Below the pieces are notes generated by a model. That model did not search any database and was not told the DNA's origin. It saw only the letters and a program-made list of their open reading frames with translations. From assembly GCA_035506575.1 (NCBI GenBank), contig DATJPD010000184.1:62001-126000 (forward strand): a stretch of 64,000 bases of DNA. The letters run 5' to 3'. Source of the DNA: DATJPD01 sp035506575 (GTDB lineage Bacteria; Pseudomonadota; Alphaproteobacteria; CACIAM-22H2). A program made the position numbers and the translations under genes. Positions within the stretch are counted from its first letter, which is position 1, and every line of letters starts with the position of its first letter. This document shows positions 8,620 through 16,698 of this stretch, piece by piece.

Positions 8620-9383
8620 TGGCAACGGTTCATCCGCTGTTCAAGGACGAGAAGTGGCGGCCGCCCGCCTCCAGCGGGGCCGCGACCTTGTCGGCGCAGA
8701 TCGTGGCTTCGGTGCGCGAAGCGCTGTTCGAGGGCACGCTCAAGCCGAGCGATTTTCTCGGCACGGAGAAGGAAATCGCGGCCCGCTTCGGCGTGAGCCG
8801 GATCGTGGCGCGCGATGCGTTCCGCACGCTCCAGGCGCTGGGCGTCATCGAGATCAAGGTCGGGGCCAAGGGCGGGGCGCGCGTAGCGCGCGGCGATCCG
8901 CGCCTGTTCGCCGACGCCCTGGCCATTCAGCTGGGCCTGGCCGGGATCAGCGTGCGCGAGATCCTCGACGCCCAGCGGGCGGTCGAGTGCCTCGCCGCCG
9001 AACTGGCCGCCGAGCACGCGACCACGGCGGACCTGTCGAAGCTGCGCGGTCTGCTTGCCCAGGCCGCATCCACGCTCGGCGACAGCGCCGCGTTCACCCG
9101 GTCGTCGCTCGAATTCCATCTCGCCGTCGCCGAAGCGTCCGGCAATCGCGTGCTGGTGGCGCAGCTGCAGTCGCTGCAATACGTCTCTTGGCCGCAGCGC
9201 AACCGCACCCTGACGCGGACGGTGGCCAAGCACATTCTCGACGTCCATGGTGAGCTCGTGGATCTGATCGAGGCGCGCGATGCGAAGGCGGCGCGCCAGC
9301 TCATGGACGATCACGTCAAGATGATCCGTGCCCGCCGTGTTGCGGAACGCGGCGAGCGCGGTCACGACGAAGCCTGTTGCTGA
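8619..9383 (+). CDS. GntR family transcriptional regulator, FadR/FCD subfamily
   Basis: 254 residues. The N-terminal winged helix (about 20-90) contains LSAQIVASVREALFEGTLKPSDFLGTEKEIAARFGVSRIVARDAFRTLQALG, a canonical GntR helix-turn-helix. The C-terminal FCD domain (about 100-235) has SSLEFHLAVAEASGN and a final His-rich helix (LMDDHVKMI), where the family binds metal and a carboxylate effector. It likely represses itself and the downstream NMT1-like gene, 31 bases away on the same strand. The overlapping inverted repeat upstream supports autoregulation. Confidence 0.9.
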   Translation: MATVHPLFKDEKWRPPASSGAATLSAQIVASVREALFEGTLKPSDFLGTEKEIAARFGVSRIVARDAFRTLQALGVIEIKVGAKGGARVARGDPRLFADALAIQLGLAGISVREILDAQRAVECLAAELAAEHATTADLSKLRGLLAQAASTLGDSAAFTRSSLEFHLAVAEASGNRVLVAQLQSLQYVSWPQRNRTLTRTVAKHILDVHGELVDLIEARDAKAARQLMDDHVKMIRARRVAERGERGHDEACC

Positions 9384-9414
9384 TTTAAACCCGATACGGT
9401 GAGGAGGAGACCAG

Positions 9415-10293
9415 ATGTCTAAGTTCGTCATTGCCCCGCATTTCCGGTTGCACGAGTGGGTGGCCGAGGAGAAGGGCTACTTCAAGGATGAGGGGCTCGA
9501 TTACGTGTTCCAGGAGACCATGGGCTCCAAGGACGCGAAAATGCACAACCTCGGCGACAAGGTCGGGGCCTACCAGACCATCGAGAAAGGCCGGACCTGC
9601 GACATCAGCGGCGCCTGCCATTGGACCGTGAACGTCGCCGCCTCCGCCGGCCACGCCAAGCTCTATGCCGACGCCTACTCGGTCTCGCCCGCGGGCGTGT
9701 TCGTGGCGCCGGAATCGCCGGTGAAGACGCCGGCCGACCTCAAGGGCGTGCCGATCTCGGTCGGCTACCAATCGGGCAGCCACTACTCGACCATCCAGGC
9801 GCTCGAGCAGTACATGCCGATCAAGGACATCAATCTCGTGTTCGCCAACGGCTTGTTGTTCAGCCGCATGGCGGACCTCATCGACCGCAAGGCGCCGGCC
9901 GTCGCGGTGTTCAGCGGCCCGTACTATTTCCTCGAGCAGCTCGGCTATCGCAAGATCATCGACACCACCTTCATGATGGCGTCGAGCGTCAGCGGCAATC
10001 CCGACCTGAACGACGTCCGCAAGTACTTCCAGGCGCTGCGGCGCGCCCAGCGCGACATCGACCTGCGTCCCGAGCTCTACACGCATTACTACAAGAAAGA
10101 GTTCCCGGTGCGCTTCCACGAGCAGATGGATACGCGCCGCTGGGGCCCGGGCGAGCGGATCGTGTTCGAGCCGTATACGAAGCAGGTGTTCGAAGAGTCG
10201 TTCCGCTGGGTGAAGGAACGCGGCATCTTTGCCGAAGGCACCATGGGTGCGGGCAAATACGAGGACGCCGTCATTTCCGTCGCAGCGGAGTGA
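9415..10293 (+). CDS. NMT1/THI5-like solute-binding-fold protein without signal peptide
   Basis: 292 residues with the periplasmic-binding-protein type 2 fold. APHFRLHEWVAEEKGYFKDEGLDYVF is a typical SsuA/NMT1 opening and LKGVPISVGYQSGSHYSTIQALEQY a typical hinge region. Unlike transport-associated members it starts directly at the first beta strand, with no signal peptide or Tat motif, so it should be cytoplasmic. It could be an enzyme of the phthalate-decarboxylase-like branch or a cytosolic sensor; the substrate is unknown. GAGGAGG precedes the ATG. It is probably under the control of the GntR gene just upstream. No permease or ATPase is adjacent. Confidence 0.7.
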   Translation: MSKFVIAPHFRLHEWVAEEKGYFKDEGLDYVFQETMGSKDAKMHNLGDKVGAYQTIEKGRTCDISGACHWTVNVAASAGHAKLYADAYSVSPAGVFVAPESPVKTPADLKGVPISVGYQSGSHYSTIQALEQYMPIKDINLVFANGLLFSRMADLIDRKAPAVAVFSGPYYFLEQLGYRKIIDTTFMMASSVSGNPDLNDVRKYFQALRRAQRDIDLRPELYTHYYKKEFPVRFHEQMDTRRWGPGERIVFEPYTKQVFEESFRWVKERGIFAEGTMGAGKYEDAVISVAAE

Positions 10294-10305
10294 GCCTCGC
10301 CATTT

Positions 10306-10338
10306 CCGTCACGGCCGGGCTTGGCCTGGCCGTGACGG
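10306..10338. terminator. hairpin between convergent genes
   Basis: CCGTCACGGCC (10306-10316) and GGCCGTGACGG (10328-10338) form a perfect 11-bp stem. It lies between the NMT1-like gene (+) and the nuclease gene (-). No T-run flanks either side, so it may terminate weakly or only stabilise the 3' ends. Confidence 0.5.
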
Positions 10339-10347
10339 GACTGCCGT

Positions 10348-10899
10348 CTATCGCGATCTTTTCCGCCACTCCCAAGGCGGATCGAACTTGCCGGCCCACA
10401 GGCCGCGCCCGGCGCGTTCAGCAGTCTGCTGTTCGGCGGCGTAGACCGCCGCGTCGGGATCGGCCAACGCCCAGCCCTGGACGACCATCCACGCGTTGAC
10501 GTCGATCTGCCGTCCCTCCAGATAGCAGACCGCCGGCACCGCATCCGATGCATCGGGGTCGGGCGCGCCCGCCCGGGTCTCGCACAGCACCCAATGGCGT
10601 TCGAGGCGTTCGGCCAGGGCCCAGCCCGCGTCCTGGCCGCACCGCCAGGCCGCACCCCGGCGCTCGCACATCTGGTCCTCGTCCGGCGCGTCGATGCCGT
10701 ACAGCCGGACCACGTTCGCGCCGATGGTGATGCGGTTGCCGTCGACGACGTGCGCCGGGCCTTTCAGTTCGGCCGCCCCCGCGTCCAGCACATGAACCGG
10801 GAATGGCGCGACGAGAGCCCCGGTCAGCACAATCGCGGCCCAGCGTGCCAGCCGGCGCGGTGCCGGAAGGCGCCGGTCGTCGAAATGGCACCGTGTCAT
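10348..10899 (-). CDS. secreted thermonuclease-family (SNase-like) protein
   Basis: 183 residues. A basic N-terminus and a hydrophobic stretch (about 19-43, ending AGAAE) form a signal peptide. The SNase-like OB fold follows: GPAHVVDGNRITIGANVVRLYGIDAPDEDQMC, then WRCGQDA and GRGLWAGKFDPPWEWRK. The RLYGIDAPDEDQ block carries the arginine and acidic residues of the family's metal site. Paired cysteines suggest disulphides in the periplasm. The family hydrolyses nucleic acids, though many single-domain members are uncharacterised. Confidence 0.85.
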   Translation of the reverse strand: MTRCHFDDRRLPAPRRLARWAAIVLTGALVAPFPVHVLDAGAAELKGPAHVVDGNRITIGANVVRLYGIDAPDEDQMCERRGAAWRCGQDAGWALAERLERHWVLCETRAGAPDPDASDAVPAVCYLEGRQIDVNAWMVVQGWALADPDAAVYAAEQQTAERAGRGLWAGKFDPPWEWRKRSR

Positions 10900-11063
10900 C
10901 GCAGGCCTTAGTCCTTTCGCTTCAGACCTCTAGAGCCTATATCAAGTTCGTCATCCAAATCGTTGCGACATCGGCGTGAATTTGTCACACTCCCGCCGAG
11001 ACTGCCCGTCGGGTTGGGGCGCACGGGTGTAACCAGACGGGTGGAAAAGAAGGAGCGGGTATC

Positions 11064-11288
11064 ATGGGTTCGATGAGCATCTGGCACTGGCTGATCCTGC
11101 TGGTGATCGTCATGCTCCTGTTCGGCGCCGGCAAAGTTCCCAAGCTGATGGGAGACATGGCAAAGGGCGTCAAAGCCTTCAAGGAAGGGCTCAAGGAAGC
11201 AAATGAAGACTCGGCCAAGCCGCAGCAACCGGCACCCGCCGCTCAGGTCACGCCGCCGGAAAGCAAGCGCGATACGGCCAGCGTCTGA
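11064..11288 (+). CDS. tatA: Sec-independent translocase subunit TatA
   Basis: 74 residues. One N-terminal membrane helix (about 6-21) is followed by the FGAGKVPKL hinge and an amphipathic helix (MAKGVKAFKEGLKEA), then a polar tail. TatA oligomers form the pore that exports folded proteins carrying twin-arginine signals. AAGGAG lies 8 to 10 bases before the ATG. It starts the tatABC operon; tatB follows after 42 bases. Confidence 0.95.
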   Translation: MGSMSIWHWLILLVIVMLLFGAGKVPKLMGDMAKGVKAFKEGLKEANEDSAKPQQPAPAAQVTPPESKRDTASV

Positions 11289-11330
11289 CAGTCCGACCGC
11301 GACAACGGGCGGCGTGCCCGTTGAGGAACC

Positions 11331-11732
11331 ATGTTCGATCTGAGCTGGAGCGAAATCCTCGTCATCGGTACGGCGGCGATCATCTTCATCGGCCCGAAGG
11401 AGCTGCCCGGGGCGCTGCGGACGGCTGGCCAATGGATGGCCAAGGCACGATCGCTGGCGCGCGAATTCCAGAGCAGCGTCGACGACATGATCCGCGAGTC
11501 CGAGCTGGAAAAGATCAAGAGCGAGGTCGACAAGCTCGGCAGCGCCGATCTGCAGAAGCATATCGAGAGCACGGTCGATCCCGAGGGCGAGATCAACAAG
11601 GCGCTGACGGCGCCCGCGATCTCGCTCGACGAGCCCGCAGCTGCGGCTCCGCCCGGGACGCCCGCCGCACCGCCGCCGGCCGAGCCGGCACCGGCTGTCG
11701 ACGCCGGCGCGCCGCACAAGCCTGCCGCCTGA
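11331..11732 (+). CDS. tatB: Sec-independent translocase subunit TatB
   Basis: 133 residues. The membrane helix (4-20) is followed by the GPKELP hinge at 21-26, where the Glu-Leu-Pro form separates TatB from TatA. A long amphipathic helix and an Ala/Pro-rich C-terminal tail complete the protein. TatB works with TatC in recognising twin-arginine signal peptides at the inner membrane. It lies between tatA and tatC as usual. Confidence 0.94.
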   Translation: MFDLSWSEILVIGTAAIIFIGPKELPGALRTAGQWMAKARSLAREFQSSVDDMIRESELEKIKSEVDKLGSADLQKHIESTVDPEGEINKALTAPAISLDEPAAAAPPGTPAAPPPAEPAPAVDAGAPHKPAA

Positions 11733-11766
11733 CGTCCGCCGCGTCGATCCCCCCCTGTGAGCTGTC

Positions 11767-12672
11767 GTGAGCGCGCCTGACGTCACCGACCCGGTCGAAG
11801 ACAACAAGATGCCGCTCATGGCGCATCTCATCGAGCTGCGCCAGCGCCTCATCTATTCGATCGCCGCGTTCCTCGTCTGCTTCTGCGGCGCCTATTATTT
11901 CGCCGGTCCCATCTTCGAGTTTCTGGTCCAGCCGCTGCAGCACGTCTTCGCCGACAAGCCCGAGGCGCATCGGCTGATCTTCACGGCCCCGACCGAGGCG
12001 TTCTTCACCTACGTGAAGGTCGCGTTCTTCACCGCTGCGTTCGTGTCGTTTCCGATCATCGCGAGCCAGGTCTGGGCGTTCGTGGCGCCCGGCCTCTACA
12101 AGCACGAGCGCTCCGCCTTCCTGCCGTTCCTGGTGGCAACGCCGGTCATGTTCCTGATCGGCGCCTCGCTTCTCTACTTCCTGATCCTGCCGATGGCCTT
12201 GAAGTTCTTCACCAGCTTCGAGATCCCGGCCGGCGAGGGCGTGCTGCCGATCCAGCTCGAAGCCAAGATGAGCGAGTACCTGTCGCTCGTCATGACCCTT
12301 GTGCTGGCGTTCGGCATCAGCTTCGAGCTGCCGGTGCTGCTGACCTTGCTGGTCAAGGTCGGCATCCTGTCGGCGGACGCTCTGTCGTCGAAGCGGCGCT
12401 ATGCGATCGTCGGCATCGTGGCATTCGCCGGTCTCGTGACGCCGCCCGACGTGTTCAGCCAGCTCAGCCTCGCCGTGCCGATGTATCTGCTCTACGAGAG
12501 CACGATCTTCATCTCGCGGCGCATCGAGCGCAACCGGGCCCGGCGCGAAGCGGAGGCCGAGGCGGCGGAGAAGGCCGCCGAGGCGGCCGCGGCGACGGCG
12601 GCAGCGGCCGCAGGCCCTGCCGCGGCCGAGGCGTCGCCGCCGCCCGGACCGGATTCGACCCCGACATCTTAA
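11767..12672 (+). CDS. tatC: Sec-independent translocase subunit TatC
   Basis: 301 residues with six membrane segments. The N-terminal MPLMAHLIELRQRLIYSI block contains the conserved acidic/arginine signal-peptide recognition surface, and FELPVLLTLLVKVGI is a typical later segment. The C-terminus is an unusually long Ala/Glu-rich tail (about 250-301). The start is GTG at 11767. In relatives serS normally follows; here it lies about 48 kb away. A likely client in this window is the BMP binding protein at 21742, whose signal begins MKRRTFTK. Confidence 0.96.
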   Translation: MSAPDVTDPVEDNKMPLMAHLIELRQRLIYSIAAFLVCFCGAYYFAGPIFEFLVQPLQHVFADKPEAHRLIFTAPTEAFFTYVKVAFFTAAFVSFPIIASQVWAFVAPGLYKHERSAFLPFLVATPVMFLIGASLLYFLILPMALKFFTSFEIPAGEGVLPIQLEAKMSEYLSLVMTLVLAFGISFELPVLLTLLVKVGILSADALSSKRRYAIVGIVAFAGLVTPPDVFSQLSLAVPMYLLYESTIFISRRIERNRARREAEAEAAEKAAEAAAATAAAAAGPAAAEASPPPGPDSTPTS

Positions 12673-12705
12673 GGCCTCTTGGCCACGACGCCGGAAGGCG
12701 GCGCC

Positions 12706-13164
12706 ATGATAGATGTGAGCCTGTTCAAGACCGCGGTCGTCCGGCAGGTTTACGAGTACTGGCTCGGCAAATGCGTACGCGGACGCTTGCCCGCTCGCGC
12801 GGACCTGCATCCGGAAGAGATGCGCGGCTTTCTGCCGTACGTGTTCCTGGTCGACGTGACGCCGACGCCGCGGGCTTTTCGCTTTCGGCTGGTCGGTACG
12901 AAGATCGCCGAATGGGCGGGGAAGGAATACACCGGCCTTGCCGTCGACGAGGACGCCTATGGTCCGCAGTGGCGACGAGTCTTCGATGCTTATGCGGCAG
13001 TGGCCGACAGCCGCCGGCCGCGGCTCGACGTCTGGGATGCGCCCTGGGTGTCGCGCGAATTCGTGCGCTACGAGCGCCTGGTGGCACCCTTGTCGAGCGA
13101 CGGCGGGGCGATCGACATTCTGTTCGGAGCCCTCTACGCCTTCACGGCCACGACCGACACCTAG
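12706..13164 (+). CDS. PAS-fold (PAS_5 type) protein
   Basis: 152 residues containing only a PAS-like domain: VYEYWLGKCVRGRLPARADLHPEEMRGFLPYVFLVDV, then PRAFRFRLVGTKIAEWAGKEYTG and a later strand pair. This PAS_5 family is abundant in alphaproteobacteria and its ligand and role are unknown. The start was set at ATG 12706, with GGAAGG upstream; a TTG at 12679 would also keep the frame. A paralogue lies at 63326, on the far side of serS-surE-pcm, so the two bracket the accessory block. Confidence 0.82.
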   Translation: MIDVSLFKTAVVRQVYEYWLGKCVRGRLPARADLHPEEMRGFLPYVFLVDVTPTPRAFRFRLVGTKIAEWAGKEYTGLAVDEDAYGPQWRRVFDAYAAVADSRRPRLDVWDAPWVSREFVRYERLVAPLSSDGGAIDILFGALYAFTATTDT

Positions 13165-13173
13165 CGGGCTGTC

Positions 13174-15012
13174 TCAGCTGGCAAGCGCCGGCTGTTCCAC
13201 GGCCACGGCTGGCGTGCGCGCGACACCGCCGGATTCGATCTTCAGGAGATGCAGCCCGCTCTGCGAGCGCTTGGCTGCTTTCTTCCCGTCGGCGATCAGG
13301 CCGCTGAGGTCGTCCACCGACATCAGCGGGCGCCCGGGGTGGAGCTCGAGCACCACGGCACTGACGCGCATCAGCGGGAAGTGGCGGTTGACGCCGTCGC
13401 GATCCAGGGCGGTGATGCCGCCGGCCGCGCGCGAAGCCGCGTCATAGAAGCTTTCGATGTCGGCGCGGAACTTGTCGAGGATCGCGCGCACCTGGCCGCG
13501 GAATTGCTCGAAGCCGCCCTCGCGCGTGCCGGCAAAGAAGTCGTCCCCGCCGATATGGCCGACAAACCGGTGCTCGCCGATGAAGCCCTTGCCGAGCATC
13601 TCGGAGAACAGGATGAGCGCGCGGTCACCCTGGCGGAAGCCGAACTTGTCGTTGAACGGCTTGAAATGATCGAAATCGAAATACACCAGGGCGTAAGGCG
13701 TGTCGCCCTCGCTCAGCGCGTGCGAGACGAACTCGTAGATGCGCCGGTTGCCGGGCAGGCGGGTGAGCGGGTTCTGGTCGCGCGCCGCCGCGAGGTTGCG
13801 TTCCGAAATGATGTTGAGCAGCGTGCGGCTGTCGAGAAAGCCGGCATACTTCATGTCGCGCAGCACGATCACGCCTTCGTCGCCCTGGTCGCGGACGTAG
13901 CTTTCCACGAGCCGTTCGATCGGCGCGTAGATGTCGACCACGGGGCACCGCGACACCACCGTGAGCACTGATTTTCGGTAGGAGGCGTTGGACAGCAGGT
14001 CGCGGCCGTAGGGATTGTAGAGGTAGCCCTTCACGTCCTGCTCGCGCAGCAAGCCCAGCGGGCGCTGGTTCGGATCGAGCACGATGATGAAGGTGCAGCT
14101 TGGATTGCGACCGAAAATCGCCAGCGCCTCGGACAGCGAGGCGGTGGCGCTGACGGTGGGAGCCGCGATGAGCTGGCCTGCGATTGCATCGGGTGCCGCC
14201 TCGCGCCCGCGGCGGTCGCGGGCCACGATATTCTCGACGACTTCGTAGCGCTCCTGAAGGTGCACGATCTCGAGCGTGGGGCGCTGAATGAGGTAGCCTT
14301 GGACGAGATCGCATCCGAGCTCGCGGCACACCGCGAACTCCGCGTCGGTCTCGACACCTTCGGCCACGACAAAGCGGCCGAGCAGGTGGGCGAGCTTGAC
14401 CATCGTCTCGGCGAGCACCCGCTTCTGGCGGTCGCGCTCGATTCCGGCGATGAAGAAGCGATCGATCTTCACGAAGTCGGACGGACAGCTATAGAGAAGC
14501 TCCAATCCGGAAAACCCGCGCCCGAAATCGTCGATCGCCAGGCGCAGCCCTTCGCGGCCGAGCTCGTCCGGTACGACCGCGGCCGCCGCCTGCCCGTTGA
14601 GATTATGGCGCTCGGAGATCTCGAGGCACAGGCTCGAGCTCGACAGGCCGAGATCGGTCAGGAGCTGCACCGTCGCGGCCCGATGCTCGGCGTGGGTGAG
14701 AGCGCCGCGGTTATCCGCATTGCAGAACAGCTTCACGTTGCGGTGATGCGGCAAGGCGGTGAACTTGGCGATGGCACGCGCCCACAGGACGCTCTCGACG
14801 AGCGGCAGCAGGCCGTCGTCATAGGCGGTGTCGAACACGGCCTGGATGGAGGGAAAGCCCGCCCGGTCGGCGTGGCGCAGCAGCGCCTCGTAGCCGTAAC
14901 ACAGGCCCGTGTGCACGTTGACGATCGGCTGGAATGCGTGATCGAGCTGCTCGATCCGTGCTCTCCAATCTTCGGGCAGAGCAATCGTTTGCAGCGAAGG
15001 CGCAGTCGTCAT
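13174..15012 (-). CDS. EAL-CBS-GGDEF cyclic-di-GMP enzyme
   Basis: 612 residues in the order EAL (about 20-250), CBS pair (about 280-405), GGDEF (about 410-580). EAL active-site signatures are present: EALLR at 42-46, IDDFGRGFSG at 160-169, VKIDRFF at 181-187, AEGVET at 217-222 and QGYLIQRP at 238-245. The GGDEF signature is GGDDF at 488-492, a variant compatible with catalysis. No membrane segment or signal is seen, so it is cytosolic. Both c-di-GMP synthesis and hydrolysis look possible, with the CBS pair (often nucleotide-binding) as a switch between them. It converges on the PAS_5 gene. Confidence 0.9.
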   Translation of the reverse strand: MTTAPSLQTIALPEDWRARIEQLDHAFQPIVNVHTGLCYGYEALLRHADRAGFPSIQAVFDTAYDDGLLPLVESVLWARAIAKFTALPHHRNVKLFCNADNRGALTHAEHRAATVQLLTDLGLSSSSLCLEISERHNLNGQAAAAVVPDELGREGLRLAIDDFGRGFSGLELLYSCPSDFVKIDRFFIAGIERDRQKRVLAETMVKLAHLLGRFVVAEGVETDAEFAVCRELGCDLVQGYLIQRPTLEIVHLQERYEVVENIVARDRRGREAAPDAIAGQLIAAPTVSATASLSEALAIFGRNPSCTFIIVLDPNQRPLGLLREQDVKGYLYNPYGRDLLSNASYRKSVLTVVSRCPVVDIYAPIERLVESYVRDQGDEGVIVLRDMKYAGFLDSRTLLNIISERNLAAARDQNPLTRLPGNRRIYEFVSHALSEGDTPYALVYFDFDHFKPFNDKFGFRQGDRALILFSEMLGKGFIGEHRFVGHIGGDDFFAGTREGGFEQFRGQVRAILDKFRADIESFYDAASRAAGGITALDRDGVNRHFPLMRVSAVVLELHPGRPLMSVDDLSGLIADGKKAAKRSQSGLHLLKIESGGVARTPAVAVEQPALAS

Positions 15013-15190
15013 GGGGTCCCCTTGCGTCGCATTCTGCGGCGACCTCGAAATGTACCGCGCGCTCCATGACAGGCGTGTGAAATTTGCTGGTTAAGACCCG
15101 GAAGCTTTTGATAAAATTTGTTTCGAACGGTGAGCGAAGCACGCGCGGCGCGTTGCGGCCTGCGATGGCTCGCCTTAAGGGGAGGAACAC

Positions 15191-16171
15191 ATGCGAGGCC
15201 ACACGCGCTGGGCAGCGGCCATCGTCTTTATTCTGGCTGCGGGCGTGGCGATCCCGGTGGCTCGCGCCGACGACGCCTATCCGGCCAAACCCGTCCACGT
15301 TCTTGTGGGCTTTCCCGCCGGGAGCGTGGCCGACATCGTGATCCGCCTGCTCGGCCAGAAAGCGAGTGCAGAGCTGGGCCAGCCCTTTGTGGTCGAGAAT
15401 CGCCCGGGGGCATCCAGCAATATCGCCGCCGAGCTGGTCGCGCGCGCGCCGAAGGACGGCTATACGCTTCTGATGGCGACGATCGCGAACACGATCAACG
15501 CCAGCCTCTATCACAACCTGTCCTTCAGTTTTGGGAGCGACCTCGCGCCGGTCATGATGGTGGCAAGCGTGCCGACCGTGCTCGCGGTGAATCCGCAGCT
15601 TCCGGCGCACAACGTCGCGGAGCTGATCGGGCTCGCCAAGGAGAAGCCCGGCCAGCTGTTCTTCGCCTCATCGGGCAACGGCACGTTCACGCACCTGTTG
15701 GGCGAGCTGTTCAACATGACGGCGGACGTCAAGCTTGCGCATGTTCCGTATAAGGGCAGCCCCGAGGTGCTGGCGGACCTCATCGCGGGGCGAGTGATGG
15801 TGACCTTCATTCCGGCGTCGGCCGTCTTGCAGCACGGCAAGGAGGGCTCCGTGCGGCTCCTCGCCACCACCGGCCCCAGGCGGACCGCTGCCGCACCGGG
15901 CCTGCCGACGGTCGCCGAGGCGGGATTGCCCGGGTTCGAAGGGTCGCTGTGGATGGGCGTGCTGGCGCCCGCCGGGACGCCGCGCGCGGTGGTCGACCGG
16001 CTTGCCAAGGCGCTCGCCAGCGCACTCGCCGCACCCGACGTGAAAGCAACTCTGGCCGGACAGGGCATCGACCAAGTCGGCCTGGGCCCGGCGGAATTTG
16101 CAGCCTACATCCGCCAGGACACTGACAAATGGGGCAAGGTGGTAAAGGCGATCGGGTTGAAGATCGAGTAG
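15191..16171 (+). CDS. Bug/TctC family periplasmic binding protein
   Basis: 326 residues. The Sec signal peptide (1-25) is cut near ARA-DD. The family pattern follows: YPAKPVHVLVGFPAGSVADIVIRLLGQ, FVVENRPGASSNIAAELVARAPKDGYTLL and HVPYKGSPEVLADLIAGRV. Bug proteins bind carboxylates or amides and normally feed TctAB permeases; no TctA or TctB gene is in the window. GGAGGAAC precedes the ATG. It stands alone between the c-di-GMP gene (-) and the HU gene. Confidence 0.9.
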   Translation: MRGHTRWAAAIVFILAAGVAIPVARADDAYPAKPVHVLVGFPAGSVADIVIRLLGQKASAELGQPFVVENRPGASSNIAAELVARAPKDGYTLLMATIANTINASLYHNLSFSFGSDLAPVMMVASVPTVLAVNPQLPAHNVAELIGLAKEKPGQLFFASSGNGTFTHLLGELFNMTADVKLAHVPYKGSPEVLADLIAGRVMVTFIPASAVLQHGKEGSVRLLATTGPRRTAAAPGLPTVAEAGLPGFEGSLWMGVLAPAGTPRAVVDRLAKALASALAAPDVKATLAGQGIDQVGLGPAEFAAYIRQDTDKWGKVVKAIGLKIE

Positions 16172-16328
16172 GCCCGCACCGCAGGGGCCGCCCAAAAACG
16201 CGTCAAACCGCCATCTTTTGCATCGCCGCGCTTGACTAGTGCTGCGCCGCAGGCGAGGAAGTATGCGTGGGACCGCCGGCACGCGCTGGGTAGACGGAAC
16301 CAATTCAACTGTCAGGAGGACAATAAAG

Positions 16329-16607
16329 ATGCCCGTCGTCACGCTGAAGCACATCACCGCGAGCATCGCGGAGGATAAGGAACTGCCGAAGAAGCAGGTC
16401 CAGGAGCTTCTGGAGGGCTTTGTCGACGCGTTGACCAAGAATCTGAAGAAGGGCGAAAAGATCCGCATCCCGGGCTTCGGGATCTTCGTCGTGGCCAAGC
16501 GGGCCGCGCGCATGGGTCGCAACCCCGCCACCGGCGAACCGATCAAGATCAAGGCCAGCAAGAAGGTTCGCTTCCGGCCGGCCAAGGAACTCAAGGAATC
16601 CGTCTAA
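16329..16607 (+). CDS. HU/IHF-family DNA-binding protein
   Basis: 92 residues covering the full HU fold. Two N-terminal helices (ITASIAEDKELPKKQVQELLEGFVDALTKNLKKGEKI) are followed by IPGFGIFVVAKRAARMGRNPATGEPI, the beta saddle and DNA-binding arm with the conserved RxGRNPxTGE motif, then KKVRFRPAKELKE. It bends and packages DNA. An N-terminal extension of 30 residues is possible in frame, but GTCAGGAGG lies correctly before ATG 16329. Two hairpins follow the stop. Confidence 0.93.
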   Translation: MPVVTLKHITASIAEDKELPKKQVQELLEGFVDALTKNLKKGEKIRIPGFGIFVVAKRAARMGRNPATGEPIKIKASKKVRFRPAKELKESV

Positions 16608-16692
16608 GCCCGGCCTTCGGCCGGGCTCGCCGACTGGCGAAGGGAAGGGTCGCGAACGCGCGCGAGACGCGCCGTCGCGACCCTTTTCTTTT
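16607..16692 (+). terminator. double hairpin with T-tract after the HU gene
   Basis: The first hairpin is GCCCGGCC-TTC-GGCCGGGC (16608-16626). The second has stems AAGGGTCGCGA (16645-16655) and TCGCGACCCTT (16675-16685), a perfect 11-bp pair, followed by TTCTTTT (16686-16692). The second is a classic intrinsic terminator for the plus strand. The minus-strand Bug gene ends just beyond, at 16699. Confidence 0.88.
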
Positions 16693-16698
16693 GCGCCC

